From Deltaproteobacteria bacterium (GTDB lineage Bacteria > Desulfobacterota > DSM-4660 > Desulfatiglandales > Desulfatiglandaceae): a stretch of DNA of 45,715 bases. The notes beneath the pieces were generated by a model. The model searched no databases, was not told the origin of the DNA, and was given only the letters and a program-made list of their open reading frames with translations. Location: NCBI GenBank assembly GCA_021737425.1, contig JAIPDZ010000004.1:1-45715 (forward strand), in the 5' to 3' direction. Positions 26,437 to 34,194 of this stretch are shown one piece after another (within the stretch, counting starts at the first letter, position 1; every line of letters starts with the position of its first letter). A program made the translations under genes and the position numbers.

Positions 26437-27488
26437 TTTCGGCCTCCTTCCGGTATACCCATGTTGAGCAGGGGGAGGAAGTTTTTCTGGTCTGCATCCA
26501 CGATGTACTTATCCCCCAGTTTGGGCAGGATCACTTGCATGGCTTCGAGATACAGGCGTCTTCGGGTTACGTCTTTCGCCAATACATAGGCATTGTACCG
26601 ATCCAGAAACCTTGCCGCATCCCCTTCGGCCCGATTGACCCGGTCCAGGGCATAGGCCTCGGCTTCCTTGACGGTCTTTTCCGCCTGCCCCCTGGCAGTG
26701 GGGATCACCTTGTTGTAGGCCTCCCTGGCCTGGTAAATCATTCGCTCTTTTTCCTGAACCGCCTGGTTTACTTCATTAAATGAAGGCTGGACCGGTTCGG
26801 GGACATTGGTTTTCTTCATTTCCACGGTCACCACCTTGATCCCGGTGTCCGCTTCATCCAGCATCTCCTGCAGCAACACCTTGGCTTTGAGCGCAAGCTC
26901 TTGGCGCTTGCTGATCACCTCGTTGATGCTGCTGTCCCCCACCACGAGACGCATGCTGGCCTGGGACAGGTCCCGGAAGGTTTTGGTGACGTTTCGGACC
27001 TTGAACAGGTAATTGTAGGGATCTTTGACCCGATACTGGACAATCCAGGGAACCACGGCCACATTCAGATCTCCGGTCAGCATCAAAAATTCGTTTTGAT
27101 AGGAGGAATCGGGTGTGTACCGGGTCCTGACCCCGGCCTGAAGGGTCCGGAAGCCGAACTCCTCCTTGAATACATACCTCACCTTGACCTTGGTCACCTT
27201 CTCGACCCCGCTGGGGAGCTTGAAGTTGAGCCCGGGCTGGGTGGTCCGGACATATTTTCCGAAGCGCTGGATCACCCCCACTTCATCAACCCCCACCGTG
27301 TAAAAGCAGCTCGACCCCAGGAAAAGGAGAATGATGATGACGATAACGATCCACCACCCCCCCGGAACTTTGTTCCTGGCCCCCTTGATCTTTTCAAAGA
27401 TGTCGTCAAGGTTGGGAGACGGCCCGGAGGGCCCCCCGCCGCCTGTACTCTTTTTCTGCTGCTGTAACTTATCCCAGTCCCAGGCCAT
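26433..27488 (-). CDS. hflK: HflK, SPFH/band-7 modulator of FtsH
   Basis: A 351-residue partner of HflC. A Gly/Pro/Ser-rich cytoplasmic N-terminus starting MAWDWDKLQ is followed by one membrane segment (about residues 45-64, WWIVIVIIILLFLGSSCF) and the SPFH domain starting YTVGVDEVGVIQRFGKYV. The C-terminal helix is rich in E, A and R. The start has AAGGAGTG eight bases upstream. It is the first gene of the leftward hflK-hflC-ACT unit. Confidence 0.94.
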   Translation of the reverse strand: MAWDWDKLQQQKKSTGGGGPSGPSPNLDDIFEKIKGARNKVPGGWWIVIVIIILLFLGSSCFYTVGVDEVGVIQRFGKYVRTTQPGLNFKLPSGVEKVTKVKVRYVFKEEFGFRTLQAGVRTRYTPDSSYQNEFLMLTGDLNVAVVPWIVQYRVKDPYNYLFKVRNVTKTFRDLSQASMRLVVGDSSINEVISKRQELALKAKVLLQEMLDEADTGIKVVTVEMKKTNVPEPVQPSFNEVNQAVQEKERMIYQAREAYNKVIPTARGQAEKTVKEAEAYALDRVNRAEGDAARFLDRYNAYVLAKDVTRRRLYLEAMQVILPKLGDKYIVDADQKNFLPLLNMGIPEGGRK

Positions 27489-27670
27489 AAAATCACTCCT
27501 TACTTAGGGTATTGAGGTCCTGTTGTTCGGTTCGATGGGCGTACCGCAAGTATTGGTACCCTTCATATAAATCAATGTCCATGAAGGAAAACGAAAAAGG
27601 CATTAAGTTGAAGCATATACGGAAAAAAAACCGACGTCAAGGCCTAATCATAAATTCCCGGGGCCGTGTC

Positions 27671-27699
27671 TTGACATATTCCCAGGGCTTCATTAGTGT
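27671..27699 (+). promoter_or_regulatory. Probable sigma-70 promoter for the YidD-like/TPR operon
   Basis: TTGACA (27671-27676), a 17-base spacer and TAGTGT (27694-27699). The -35 is perfect and the -10 is weak. It lies 89 bases ahead of the start at 27788, in the 299-base divergent spacer shared with hflK, where I see no gene. Confidence 0.5.
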
Positions 27700-27787
27700 C
27701 TGAGCGAGGATGGGGCCGTCTTTGAAGTGCTCAAGCTCGGGATAGGGTGTGCCCGGCGATTTAATCCGTCATGATAAAGAGTGCCTT

Positions 27788-28219
27788 ATGTACCGTTTAT
27801 TCAGTTATTTGGGTGTGTTGTTCCTGTTCATCTGCCTTCTCCAGATAAGCGCGGAACAGGCCGTTTGCGGCGAAAAATTGTCCCGCACCCACCCATCATC
27901 CCCCCTGGATGAACCCCCGGACAAGGACTCATCGGGAGGGAATGCGGGAACATGGCTGGCTTCATTTTTTCGAGAGCACATATCCGCGGTGGACGGCGAC
28001 CGGTGCCCCAGCATGCCCACCTGCTCATCTTACAGTGTCCAGGCCTTTGAGAAACACGGATTTTTTATTGGGTGGATCATGACCGTGGATCGATTGATCC
28101 ATGAAGGAGAGGAGGCGGGTGTTTCTCCCCTGGTGCATCAAAACGGCGTCACCCGGGTCCTTGATCCGGTGGAAAATAACGACTTCTGGTGGTATAAGGG
28201 TAAGGACGCACACCAATGA
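27788..28219 (+). CDS. YidD-like protein with N-terminal signal segment
   Basis: A 143-residue protein. After a hydrophobic N-terminal segment (residues 3-22) and a polar linker rich in S, P and D, residues 58-105 resemble the YidD domain: FFREHISAVDGDRCPSMPTC, then SSYSVQAFEKHGFFIGW. Canonical YidD is about 70-85 residues, lies by rnpA-yidC and aids membrane-protein insertion. This copy is longer, carries a signal or anchor, lacks the usual third Cys after the arginine helix (RLIHEGEE) and is not near yidC. It overlaps the following TPR gene by four bases (ATGA). A function in insertion is uncertain. Confidence 0.7.
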   Translation: MYRLFSYLGVLFLFICLLQISAEQAVCGEKLSRTHPSSPLDEPPDKDSSGGNAGTWLASFFREHISAVDGDRCPSMPTCSSYSVQAFEKHGFFIGWIMTVDRLIHEGEEAGVSPLVHQNGVTRVLDPVENNDFWWYKGKDAHQ

Positions 28220-29139
28220 TGAATAAGGCATGTGCTTTTGTGATGGGGACCGTGCTTCTGTTTTCAGGAATCCCTTCCGTTTTGGCGGAAGAATTGGTCA
28301 TCCGCAGCAATGAGCAACTGGAATATGCCCATATCCTTATGGCAGAAGGGGCCTATGATCGGGCCCTCACCGAGCTTGAGCGGTTTATCCATTTTTTTCC
28401 CGAGGACCAGCAGGTCCCGTTGGCCCGGTACCTGATCGGGGTCTGTTATTTCAAGACAAGGCAATATGAGAAGGCCAGAGACCGGTTTTCCCATATTTTC
28501 CGTTCAAACCCTCAAGGACCCTTTGCCGGCAAGGCGCTTCTGATGATTGGGGAGACCTATTATGAGCAAGGGGTGCCCGCCGAAGCCGAGCATTATTTCA
28601 TGGAGGTGCTGAGTCGATATGAGACACCGGAGCTTCGGAATTCGGCCCAATACCGATTGGGATGGACCCGCCTGGTGGAAAACAGATGGCAGGACGCCTC
28701 CCAGGCATTTAAACAAGTGGAAAAGGGAAGCCCTTTGTATGAGAGCGCCAGAGGGCTTTCGGATGCGAGCGTGAAAGGAGAGCTGCTTCCCCAAAAAGAC
28801 CCGGTGGTTGCGGGGGTCATGGCCGGACTGGTTCCGGGTCTCGGGCATGCCTATGTATCGCGCTACAAGGACGCCCTGGTGGCGTTTCTCTTAAACGGGT
28901 TGTTCATCTGGGCCACGGTGGAGTCCTTTCACCAGGATCATGATGTGCTGGGGGGGATCCTGGGATTTCTGGAAATCGGGTGGTATACCGGCAACATCTA
29001 CAGCGCCGTCAATGTGACCCACAAATGGAACCGCAAGGTGAGGACCGATTTCAGAAAGGGTCTCAAAGACCAACTCAAGCTCAATCTCCTCACCTCCGAT
29101 AGGGGCCCTGCCGGTCTGATGCTCAGCTTTACCTTTTAG
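28216..29139 (+). CDS. TPR protein with C-terminal membrane domain
   Basis: A 307-residue exported protein. A signal peptide (residues 1-24, ending PSVLA) leads into about four TPR units (residues 30-185, for example LMAEGAYDRALTELERFIHF and GVCYFKTRQYEKARDRFSHI). A C-terminal hydrophobic domain (about 195-275) begins PVVAGVMAGLVPGLGHAYVS. The glycine-rich PGLGHAY motif followed by two membrane segments recurs in bacterial proteins of unknown role. Translational coupling to the YidD-like gene suggests the two products act together at the membrane. Confidence 0.75.
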   Translation: MMNKACAFVMGTVLLFSGIPSVLAEELVIRSNEQLEYAHILMAEGAYDRALTELERFIHFFPEDQQVPLARYLIGVCYFKTRQYEKARDRFSHIFRSNPQGPFAGKALLMIGETYYEQGVPAEAEHYFMEVLSRYETPELRNSAQYRLGWTRLVENRWQDASQAFKQVEKGSPLYESARGLSDASVKGELLPQKDPVVAGVMAGLVPGLGHAYVSRYKDALVAFLLNGLFIWATVESFHQDHDVLGGILGFLEIGWYTGNIYSAVNVTHKWNRKVRTDFRKGLKDQLKLNLLTSDRGPAGLMLSFTF

Positions 29140-29272
29140 ATAGGTATTTTCTCCCGGTTTCCGCAAAATAAAGGTCCGCCACCCGGTTCAAGGAGACCTT
29201 AATAAGGGAGTTGAAGGGATTGCGTCATAATCCGCAGCCGCCTCATGACCCCAAGGAAATCTTACGGGGTGC

Positions 29273-29302
29273 TTGACATTCGTGCCTGCCAACCCTTAAA
29301 AT
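29273..29302 (+). promoter_or_regulatory. Sigma-70 promoter ahead of the DUF2333 operon
   Basis: TTGACA (29273-29278), an 18-base spacer and TAAAAT (29297-29302), a five-of-six -10 box. Transcription would start near 29309, giving a leader of about 85 bases before the start at 29394. The rest of the 254-base spacer shows no gene. Confidence 0.68.
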
Positions 29303-29393
29303 TAGAGTGGAAATTTTCGACAGATTTCGGCCGTCAGGCCTGCAGTGGGGAGTTTGCCTGTACACCATAGAAAAATGGAGAGGGGAAAAGGCC

Positions 29394-30347
29394 ATGAGTG
29401 ATCAGGATAAAGAGAGACGCCGCGGATTTGGTTTTCTTGTTTTGGCCATACTGCTGGTGTTGGTCATTTTTGTAATCGTCACCATGTGGACCAACTCCAA
29501 AATGCCTGAACCACTTGCCCAAAAAAAACCGGATCCAGAGGTGAGGGGGGCCGCATTCATCCTGGCCAATCAAGGTCTGATCAAGCAGATGGAGGAAAAC
29601 TGGCTGCCCAATGATATGTTCTGGCCCACCGTGCTTCTGGACAACATGCCCAGCTTTCAGATCGGGGAGCTGGAGGTGGTTCGGTACAATGTCCGCGTGT
29701 TGAGAGATAATCTTTCCCGGCTCAGGACGACGGACAAGCTCGATCCCTGGGCCGAAGGGGCCTTTACCGCCCTTTCCAACGACCCCTATAAGTGGTGGTT
29801 TCCGTCAGCAGAGAGTAAGTGGAGCAAGGCCTATAAGGACCTTGAGATATTTTATGAGAATCTGTTGACTGGAAAATCTCACTTTTATCCTCGGGCCGAC
29901 AACCTGATTCAGCTTCTAAACGAATATGCTTCCCTCATGGGCGGGGTCAATACCCGGCTCATCAATGCTTCCAGACGGGGGGGGGAAATTTTACCCATCA
30001 ACGGGGATACCAAAACCGGCGAGAAGGGAACCCAGCTCATCAAAATCGATATCCCCTGGCATAAGATTGATGATAATTTTTATTATGCAAAAGGGGTTGC
30101 ATACGCCCTCCATGAATCGTTCAAGGCCATACGGATCGATTTTATCAAGGTATTGAGGGACAAAAACGCCGTGGAATTGACAGACAAGATTCTTGAAGAT
30201 CTGCGCCGGTGCGATTTCGAGCCTTGGATCGTGTTTAACGGCTCTCCGGACAGTATGTTCGCCAATCATTCCCTCAATCTCTCGGGCGTATTCAATGACG
30301 CCAGGCAGAAGGTGTATTCCCTGAGCGTGGCCTTGTCCCAAGGGTAA
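29394..30347 (+). CDS. DUF2333 family membrane-anchored protein
   Basis: A 317-residue protein with a charged N-terminus, one membrane segment (about residues 12-34) and a large extracytoplasmic or cytoplasmic domain matching DUF2333, a family of unknown function. Recognisable stretches are GLIKQMEENWLPNDMFWPTV, LDNMPSFQIGELEVVRYNV and DNFYYAKGVAYALHESFKAI. ATG 29394 is chosen because GGAGAGGGGAAAAGG precedes it; the longer frame from 29307 would begin at the promoter's expected +1. A run of nine G lies inside the gene at 29977-29985. The stop is immediately followed by the ATG of the next gene. Confidence 0.8.
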   Translation: MSDQDKERRRGFGFLVLAILLVLVIFVIVTMWTNSKMPEPLAQKKPDPEVRGAAFILANQGLIKQMEENWLPNDMFWPTVLLDNMPSFQIGELEVVRYNVRVLRDNLSRLRTTDKLDPWAEGAFTALSNDPYKWWFPSAESKWSKAYKDLEIFYENLLTGKSHFYPRADNLIQLLNEYASLMGGVNTRLINASRRGGEILPINGDTKTGEKGTQLIKIDIPWHKIDDNFYYAKGVAYALHESFKAIRIDFIKVLRDKNAVELTDKILEDLRRCDFEPWIVFNGSPDSMFANHSLNLSGVFNDARQKVYSLSVALSQG

Positions 30348-31019
30348 ATGGAGACGCTTGATCGCATCCCCCTTCGAATAGGGCTTGAAGAAGTCAGGGC
30401 CGAACTCGGAAACGGCGACCGGGATCTGGTTCAAAGACTCCTGGACAAAGAAACTTCTTGGATCCGGCCCAGGGCCGCATACGGGGTGTGCCGTGTTACC
30501 GGGAAATATGACCGGGCGGCAGTCGTCGATGGGGTCTTATTGAAAAGCCGAGTGCTTGCGCATCATCTCAAGAATGGAATGCGCGTTTTTCCATTTGTGG
30601 TGACCATCGGAAGGGGACTGGAGAGCCGTGCCGATGCCACAAAAGAACTTCCGGCCAGGTCCTGTCTCCATACCATTGGAAACCTGGCCCTGAATAAGGC
30701 CCGGAGATACCTCAAAAATTACTTAAAGAAACACTCTGCGCACGCACGCCTTTCTCATTTGAGCCCCGGTTCCCTGAAGGACTGGCCTCTTGAGGCCCAA
30801 CGCCCGTTGTTTTCTATCTTGAAGGGGGCTGAACGTGCCATCGGTGTGCAGTTAACCCACCGCCTACTGATGAACCCCACCAAGTCGGTATCCGGCATCT
30901 TTTTCCCCACCGAAACTCCCTTTGAGTCCTGTCAACTGTGCCCCCGGGACCCGTGTCAGGGGAGAAGGGCCCCGCACAATGCGGATTTGGTAAAAAAATA
31001 CGGCATAGATAGCTTATAA
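30348..31019 (+). CDS. MetH activation-domain-like protein with C-terminal cysteine motif
   Basis: A 223-residue protein related to the AdoMet-binding activation domain of cobalamin-dependent methionine synthase. The family outline is visible: RVFPFVVTIGRGLE, the LSPGSLKDWPLEAQRPLF segment, and VSGIFFPTET. It ends in CQLCPRDPCQGRRAPHN, a Cys-x-x-Cys-x4-Cys motif that could hold a metal or Fe-S centre and is not part of the MetH domain of E. coli. Stand-alone relatives in anaerobes are thought to reactivate corrinoid proteins, but no MetH or corrinoid methyltransferase is adjacent. The gene starts directly after the DUF2333 stop. Confidence 0.75.
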   Translation: METLDRIPLRIGLEEVRAELGNGDRDLVQRLLDKETSWIRPRAAYGVCRVTGKYDRAAVVDGVLLKSRVLAHHLKNGMRVFPFVVTIGRGLESRADATKELPARSCLHTIGNLALNKARRYLKNYLKKHSAHARLSHLSPGSLKDWPLEAQRPLFSILKGAERAIGVQLTHRLLMNPTKSVSGIFFPTETPFESCQLCPRDPCQGRRAPHNADLVKKYGIDSL

Positions 31020-31024
31020 ACAAC

Positions 31025-31069
31025 CTTAAGAATATAGCGTAAGCTCCTAATATAAAGTTAATTCTTAAG
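31025..31069 (+). repeat. AT-rich inverted repeat
   Basis: CTTAAGAAT (31025-31033) and ATTCTTAAG (31061-31069) are perfect complements separated by 27 bases, just beyond the previous stop. The arms are AT-rich and not followed by a T-tract; its purpose is unclear. Confidence 0.45.
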
Positions 31070-31128
31070 CTGTAAGGTCCAATAGGAAGTAAGCGGTGGC
31101 TCAGGAGGCCGGCGTTTGAGGAAAGGGC

Positions 31129-31348
31129 TTAAAGCCACTTCTTTTTCTTGAAATAGAGGACCATGACCCCGCCGATGACGACCACGAGGCCCCAGAACAT
31201 GGGATACCCCCAGGGCCATTTCAGTTCAGGCATGAATTGGAAATTCATACCGTAAATACCGGCGATAAAGGTCATGGGGATAAAAATGGTGGCAATGATG
31301 GTCAAGAGGTAACCCCGCCTTTTTCGCAGCTTTCTTAAAAAGCCCCAT
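31129..31348 (-). pseudogene. corA: Internally deleted corA (magnesium/cobalt transporter) remnant
   Basis: Two parts of one CorA gene are joined with the middle missing. At the 5' side, AAAGGAGG lies eight bases before an ATG at 31348 that opens MGLFKKAAKKAGLP, like the N-terminus of many CorA proteins (KKAGLPPG). At about 31305-31310 the sequence jumps, one frame off, into the C-terminal CorA membrane region: LTIIATIFIPMTFIAGIYGMNF with the GMN signature, a second membrane helix and the KKKKWL end. Roughly 250 of about 320 residues are absent. A 130-codon open frame (31521-31129) covers the C-terminal part but not the N-terminal frame. The N-terminal match rests on memory of family sequences. 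Confidence 0.75.
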
Positions 31349-31656
31349 CGCGCCTGCCTCCTTTGAGCCCCCACAAGGGTCTCCATGGGTTTGATGGACA
31401 TATGGATCGCGGACCCGTTATCCCTGATTTTCACTGTGAACGCGCCGAATGTTTGGTACGCCAACAGGTATATTTCTTGAATGCTGCTTTGGCCTCTGAT
31501 ATTCTTGTTTACTGAAATCACTTCTTAGACACCCCACATCGATGCCCCGGTAGCCATATTCGGGGCTCTCGGTTGTTGATGTACAAGTTTTACATGATTG
31601 GTCTTGCATTCGCAATCCCAAACCCTTTGGAGCGGTTTTGAGAAAGGAGATGCCCT
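31349..31656. other. Spacer between the corA remnant and pckA
   Basis: No gene is supported here. A hairpin GCCCCG (31544-31549)/CGGGGC (31561-31566) and a short dyad ATGTA-N7-TACAT within about 31577-31595 could be regulatory for pckA or the former corA, which are divergent. The pckA ribosome-binding site AAAGGAGA is at 31643-31650. Confidence 0.4.
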
Positions 31657-33276
31657 ATGGAAATGAGCGATTTGAGACCGGATTACGGGCTCACACATGC
31701 GGGCTTACATGATCTCGGCCAGGCCTACTGGAACCTGTCCACCCCGGCCCTGTATGAATACGCCCTCAGGCGCTACGAGGGCCGCTTGGCCCATCTGGGG
31801 CCCTTGGTGGTCTCCATGGGACAGCATACGGGTCGGGCCGCCAAAGACAAATACGTGGTGGACGAGCCAAAAACCACCAGGGATATCTGGTGGGGAAAGG
31901 TCAATGTCAAGTACCCGGAAGCGCGCTTTCAGGCCCTGCACCAGCGGATGTGCGCCTACTTGCGCGGAAAAACAGTATTTGTACAGGATTGCTATGCAGG
32001 GGCTGATGTATCGTATCGGCACGCTGTCCGGGTGATCACGGAATTCGCGTGGCACAACCTATTTGCCCGCAATATGTTCATCCAGATGCCCAGGGAACGG
32101 GACATTATCCAGAAGTTTGTACCCGAATTCACGGTGATTCACTGTCCCAACTTCAATGCGGACCCGGATGAGGATGGCACCCGAAGCGGGACATTTGTGG
32201 CGTTGAATATCGGTCAGAGGCTGATCCTCATCGGCGGCACCGGTTATGCCGGAGAGATCAAGAAATCCATCTTTTCGGCACTAAATTTTCTCCTGCCCGG
32301 TAAAGAGGTCCTTTCCATGCATTGCTCGGCCAATGTGAGTCAGAATGATCCCCACAATGTGGCCATTTTCTTCGGGCTCTCCGGAACCGGAAAGACCACG
32401 CTCTCGGCGGATCCGGGGCGGAATCTCATTGGCGATGACGAGCACGGCTGGTCTGAGAACGGAATCTTCAATTTCGAGGGGGGGTGTTATGCCAAGGTCA
32501 TCCATCTCTCCCGCGAGAGCGAGCCGGAGATCTATGAATGCACCCGTCGGTTCGGGACCATCCTGGAGAATGTCCCCATGAACCCGGCCATTCGCCGGAT
32601 CGACCTCAATGACACCAGCCTGACGGAAAACACCCGGGCCTCCTACCCCTTGACCCATCTTCCCAATATCGTTAAATCCGGCATGGCCGGGCACCCCCGA
32701 AACGTCATCATGCTGACCGCGGATGCCTTCGGTGTCCTACCGCCCATTGCCAGGCTGACGCCGGATCAGGCCATGTATCACTTTATCAGTGGATACACGG
32801 CCAAGGTGGCAGGCACTGAAAAGGGGGTCACTGAGCCCTCGGCCGTGTTCAGTGCCTGTTTCGGCGCCCCGTTTATGATTCGTCACCCATCCGTGTATGC
32901 CCAGTTGTTGGCGGACAAAATTGCCCGGCATGGGGCCAATTGCTGGCTGGTGAATACCGGATGGACCGGGGGCGGGTACGGGGTGGGGACCCGCATGAAG
33001 ATTGAACATACCCGTGCGCTGCTGAATGCGGCCCTGGAGGGTGCCCTTGAAGGCGGGGATATGGTGGAAGACCCCACCTTTGGTTTTCAAGTCCCCGTAC
33101 GCGTACCGGGGATCCCCGCAAACCTATTGGACCCCCGCAGTACCTGGCCTGATCCCCTGGCCTATGATGCCCGGGCCAAGAGGTTGGCAGCCCTATTTCA
33201 CGAAAATTTCGAGCAGTTTAAGGACCGCACCCCGGATCGTGTGCAGGCCGCAGGCCCGAGAAAAGGATTGAAATAG
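31657..33276 (+). CDS. pckA: Phosphoenolpyruvate carboxykinase (ATP)
   Basis: A 539-residue enzyme that converts oxaloacetate and ATP to PEP, CO2 and ADP in gluconeogenesis (or the reverse in CO2 fixation). The ATP-type family is shown by the P-loop GLSGTGKTTLSAD near residue 244, the preceding MHCSANVSQND segment, the metal and second nucleotide motif LIGDDEHGW, and the C-terminal TGWTGGGYGVGTRMK segment. Length is normal. AAAGGAGA lies six bases ahead of the start. hypA follows 58 bases later. Confidence 0.96.
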   Translation: MEMSDLRPDYGLTHAGLHDLGQAYWNLSTPALYEYALRRYEGRLAHLGPLVVSMGQHTGRAAKDKYVVDEPKTTRDIWWGKVNVKYPEARFQALHQRMCAYLRGKTVFVQDCYAGADVSYRHAVRVITEFAWHNLFARNMFIQMPRERDIIQKFVPEFTVIHCPNFNADPDEDGTRSGTFVALNIGQRLILIGGTGYAGEIKKSIFSALNFLLPGKEVLSMHCSANVSQNDPHNVAIFFGLSGTGKTTLSADPGRNLIGDDEHGWSENGIFNFEGGCYAKVIHLSRESEPEIYECTRRFGTILENVPMNPAIRRIDLNDTSLTENTRASYPLTHLPNIVKSGMAGHPRNVIMLTADAFGVLPPIARLTPDQAMYHFISGYTAKVAGTEKGVTEPSAVFSACFGAPFMIRHPSVYAQLLADKIARHGANCWLVNTGWTGGGYGVGTRMKIEHTRALLNAALEGALEGGDMVEDPTFGFQVPVRVPGIPANLLDPRSTWPDPLAYDARAKRLAALFHENFEQFKDRTPDRVQAAGPRKGLK

Positions 33277-33334
33277 TCTGAAGTTGAACATAAACTACCT
33301 GCAATTCATATTTTACAAAAATGGGATTGCATCT

Positions 33335-33676
33335 ATGCATGAAATGTCCATAGCACAGAGCTTGATAGAGATTATTGAAGAGGAGATGAAAAAACATCAC
33401 GCAAAATACCTCAGATCGGTCAGGCTCAACATCGGTCAACTCTCTGCAGTGGTCCCCGAATCCCTCTCTTTTTGCTTTGAGGTGATTACCTCGGGCACAC
33501 CCCTGGAAGGAGCCGAGCTTATCATGGATATGGTTCCCTTGAAAGGGGTCTGCCGAAGTTGTGGTCAGACATTTGAGATTCAGAATTATGCCTTTACCTG
33601 TCCCGAGTGCCACAGTACGGAGATTGAGACGGTTTCGGGACAGGACCTCTCCATCGTGGAGATGGAAGTGGACTAA
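33335..33676 (+). CDS. hypA: Hydrogenase nickel-incorporation protein HypA
   Basis: A 113-residue nickel chaperone for [NiFe]-hydrogenase maturation. The conserved MHEMS N-terminus (Ni-binding His2) fixes the start at 33335 within a longer open frame. The zinc domain shows two Cys-x-x-Cys pairs (CRSC and CPEC). HypA hands nickel to the large subunit with HypB, which here lies 518 bases away beyond a repeat-filled spacer. No hydrogenase structural gene is in the window. Confidence 0.94.
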   Translation: MHEMSIAQSLIEIIEEEMKKHHAKYLRSVRLNIGQLSAVVPESLSFCFEVITSGTPLEGAELIMDMVPLKGVCRSCGQTFEIQNYAFTCPECHSTEIETVSGQDLSIVEMEVD

Positions 33677-33855
33677 AAAAATGAGAACTGAACTATTGAT
33701 GATTGAAAATGGGATGTGACGGACCCGGTAGGTTACTACTTTGGAGGCCGTTTTATTGAAAATGCTCAGCGAGCGCATTCCCCGCTGCTTGTTGGAGCGA
33801 AGCGGAAATCCCGCCTTGCGGGGCAGCGGACCGCCAGGGGGGGGGGTAAAGGTTA

Positions 33856-33913
33856 GCTCGCCCTGTTAAACGCCGCTTTGCGGCCCTCCTATGGAGGGTT
33901 TAACAAGGCGAGC
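33856..33913. repeat. 58-bp Y-shaped inverted-repeat element
   Basis: Outer arms at 33856-33871 and 33898-33913 pair at 15 of 16 positions (one C/A mismatch). Between them, with no unpaired linkers, lie GCCGC-ttt-GCGGC (33872-33884) and CCTCC-tat-GGAGG (33885-33897). The whole is a three-way junction on either strand. It contains no open frame or transposase, so a small palindromic repeat or a structured RNA or DNA element is likely. Confidence 0.75.
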
Positions 33914-33952
33914 GAAATAAAAATGGTAAAAACTCCTTACATTTGGGAGATT

Positions 33953-33972
33953 CCCAGTAGCTTGCTACAGGG
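33953..33972. repeat. Short hairpin
   Basis: CCC-a-GTAGC-tt-GCTAC-a-GGG, a near-perfect stem with a two-base loop on paper. It is 40 bases beyond the Y-shaped element and followed by GTTCTTCAAT. It could act as a terminator after hypA, but the T-tract is weak. Confidence 0.5.
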
Positions 33973-34062
33973 TTCTTCAATCGCTCTCGCCGAGGCCCGT
34001 TCCGTACTAATGTTGTGTCATGTATCAAATGTCTGATCTGAAAGAAAGTGAAGCATCACCTA

Positions 34063-34142
34063 CGTCATTCCGGCGAAAGCCGGAATCCAGTATTTGTGGC
34101 AGATTCGAAGATTCTGGATTCCGGGTCAAGCCCGGAATGACG
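34063..34142. repeat. REP/BIME-like pair of inverted hairpins
   Basis: Two arms, 34063-34090 and 34114-34142, are inverted copies with a few differences. Each arm is itself a hairpin: ATTCCGGC-gaaa-GCCGGAAT (34067-34086) and ATTCCGGG-tcaag-CCCGGAAT (34118-34138). This CGTCATTCCGG...CCGGAATGACG type is a widespread intergenic repeat in proteobacteria. It lies 52 bases ahead of hypB. Confidence 0.8.
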
Positions 34143-34194
34143 GCATCTTTACGACATTATGGATATGACAGAACACTAAAAAGGAGCAGTAAAA

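Larger units (their letters stand above)
33677..34194. other. Repeat-filled spacer between hypA and hypB
   Basis: No gene is supported; a 71-codon frame here simply reads through inverted repeats. The spacer holds, in order, a GC-rich dyad (33782-33829), a run of ten G (33837-33846), a 58-bp three-way-junction element (33856-33913), a short hairpin (33953-33972) and a pair of inverted hairpins (34063-34142), the last three listed separately. In the GC-rich dyad, CCGCTGC (33782-33788) pairs with GCAGCGG (33823-33829), which directly abuts a CCCGC-ctt-GCGGG hairpin (33810-33822). The hypB ribosome-binding site AAGGAG follows near 34181. Confidence 0.6.

Noticed and set aside
27512-27703. 63-codon plus-strand ORF between hflK and the YidD-like gene
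   Set aside because: Unusual composition, no domain, and it runs into the promoter at 27671-27699.
31418-31621. 67-codon minus-strand ORF ahead of the corA remnant
   Set aside because: No recognisable domain; it overlaps the spacer and probable pckA regulatory region.
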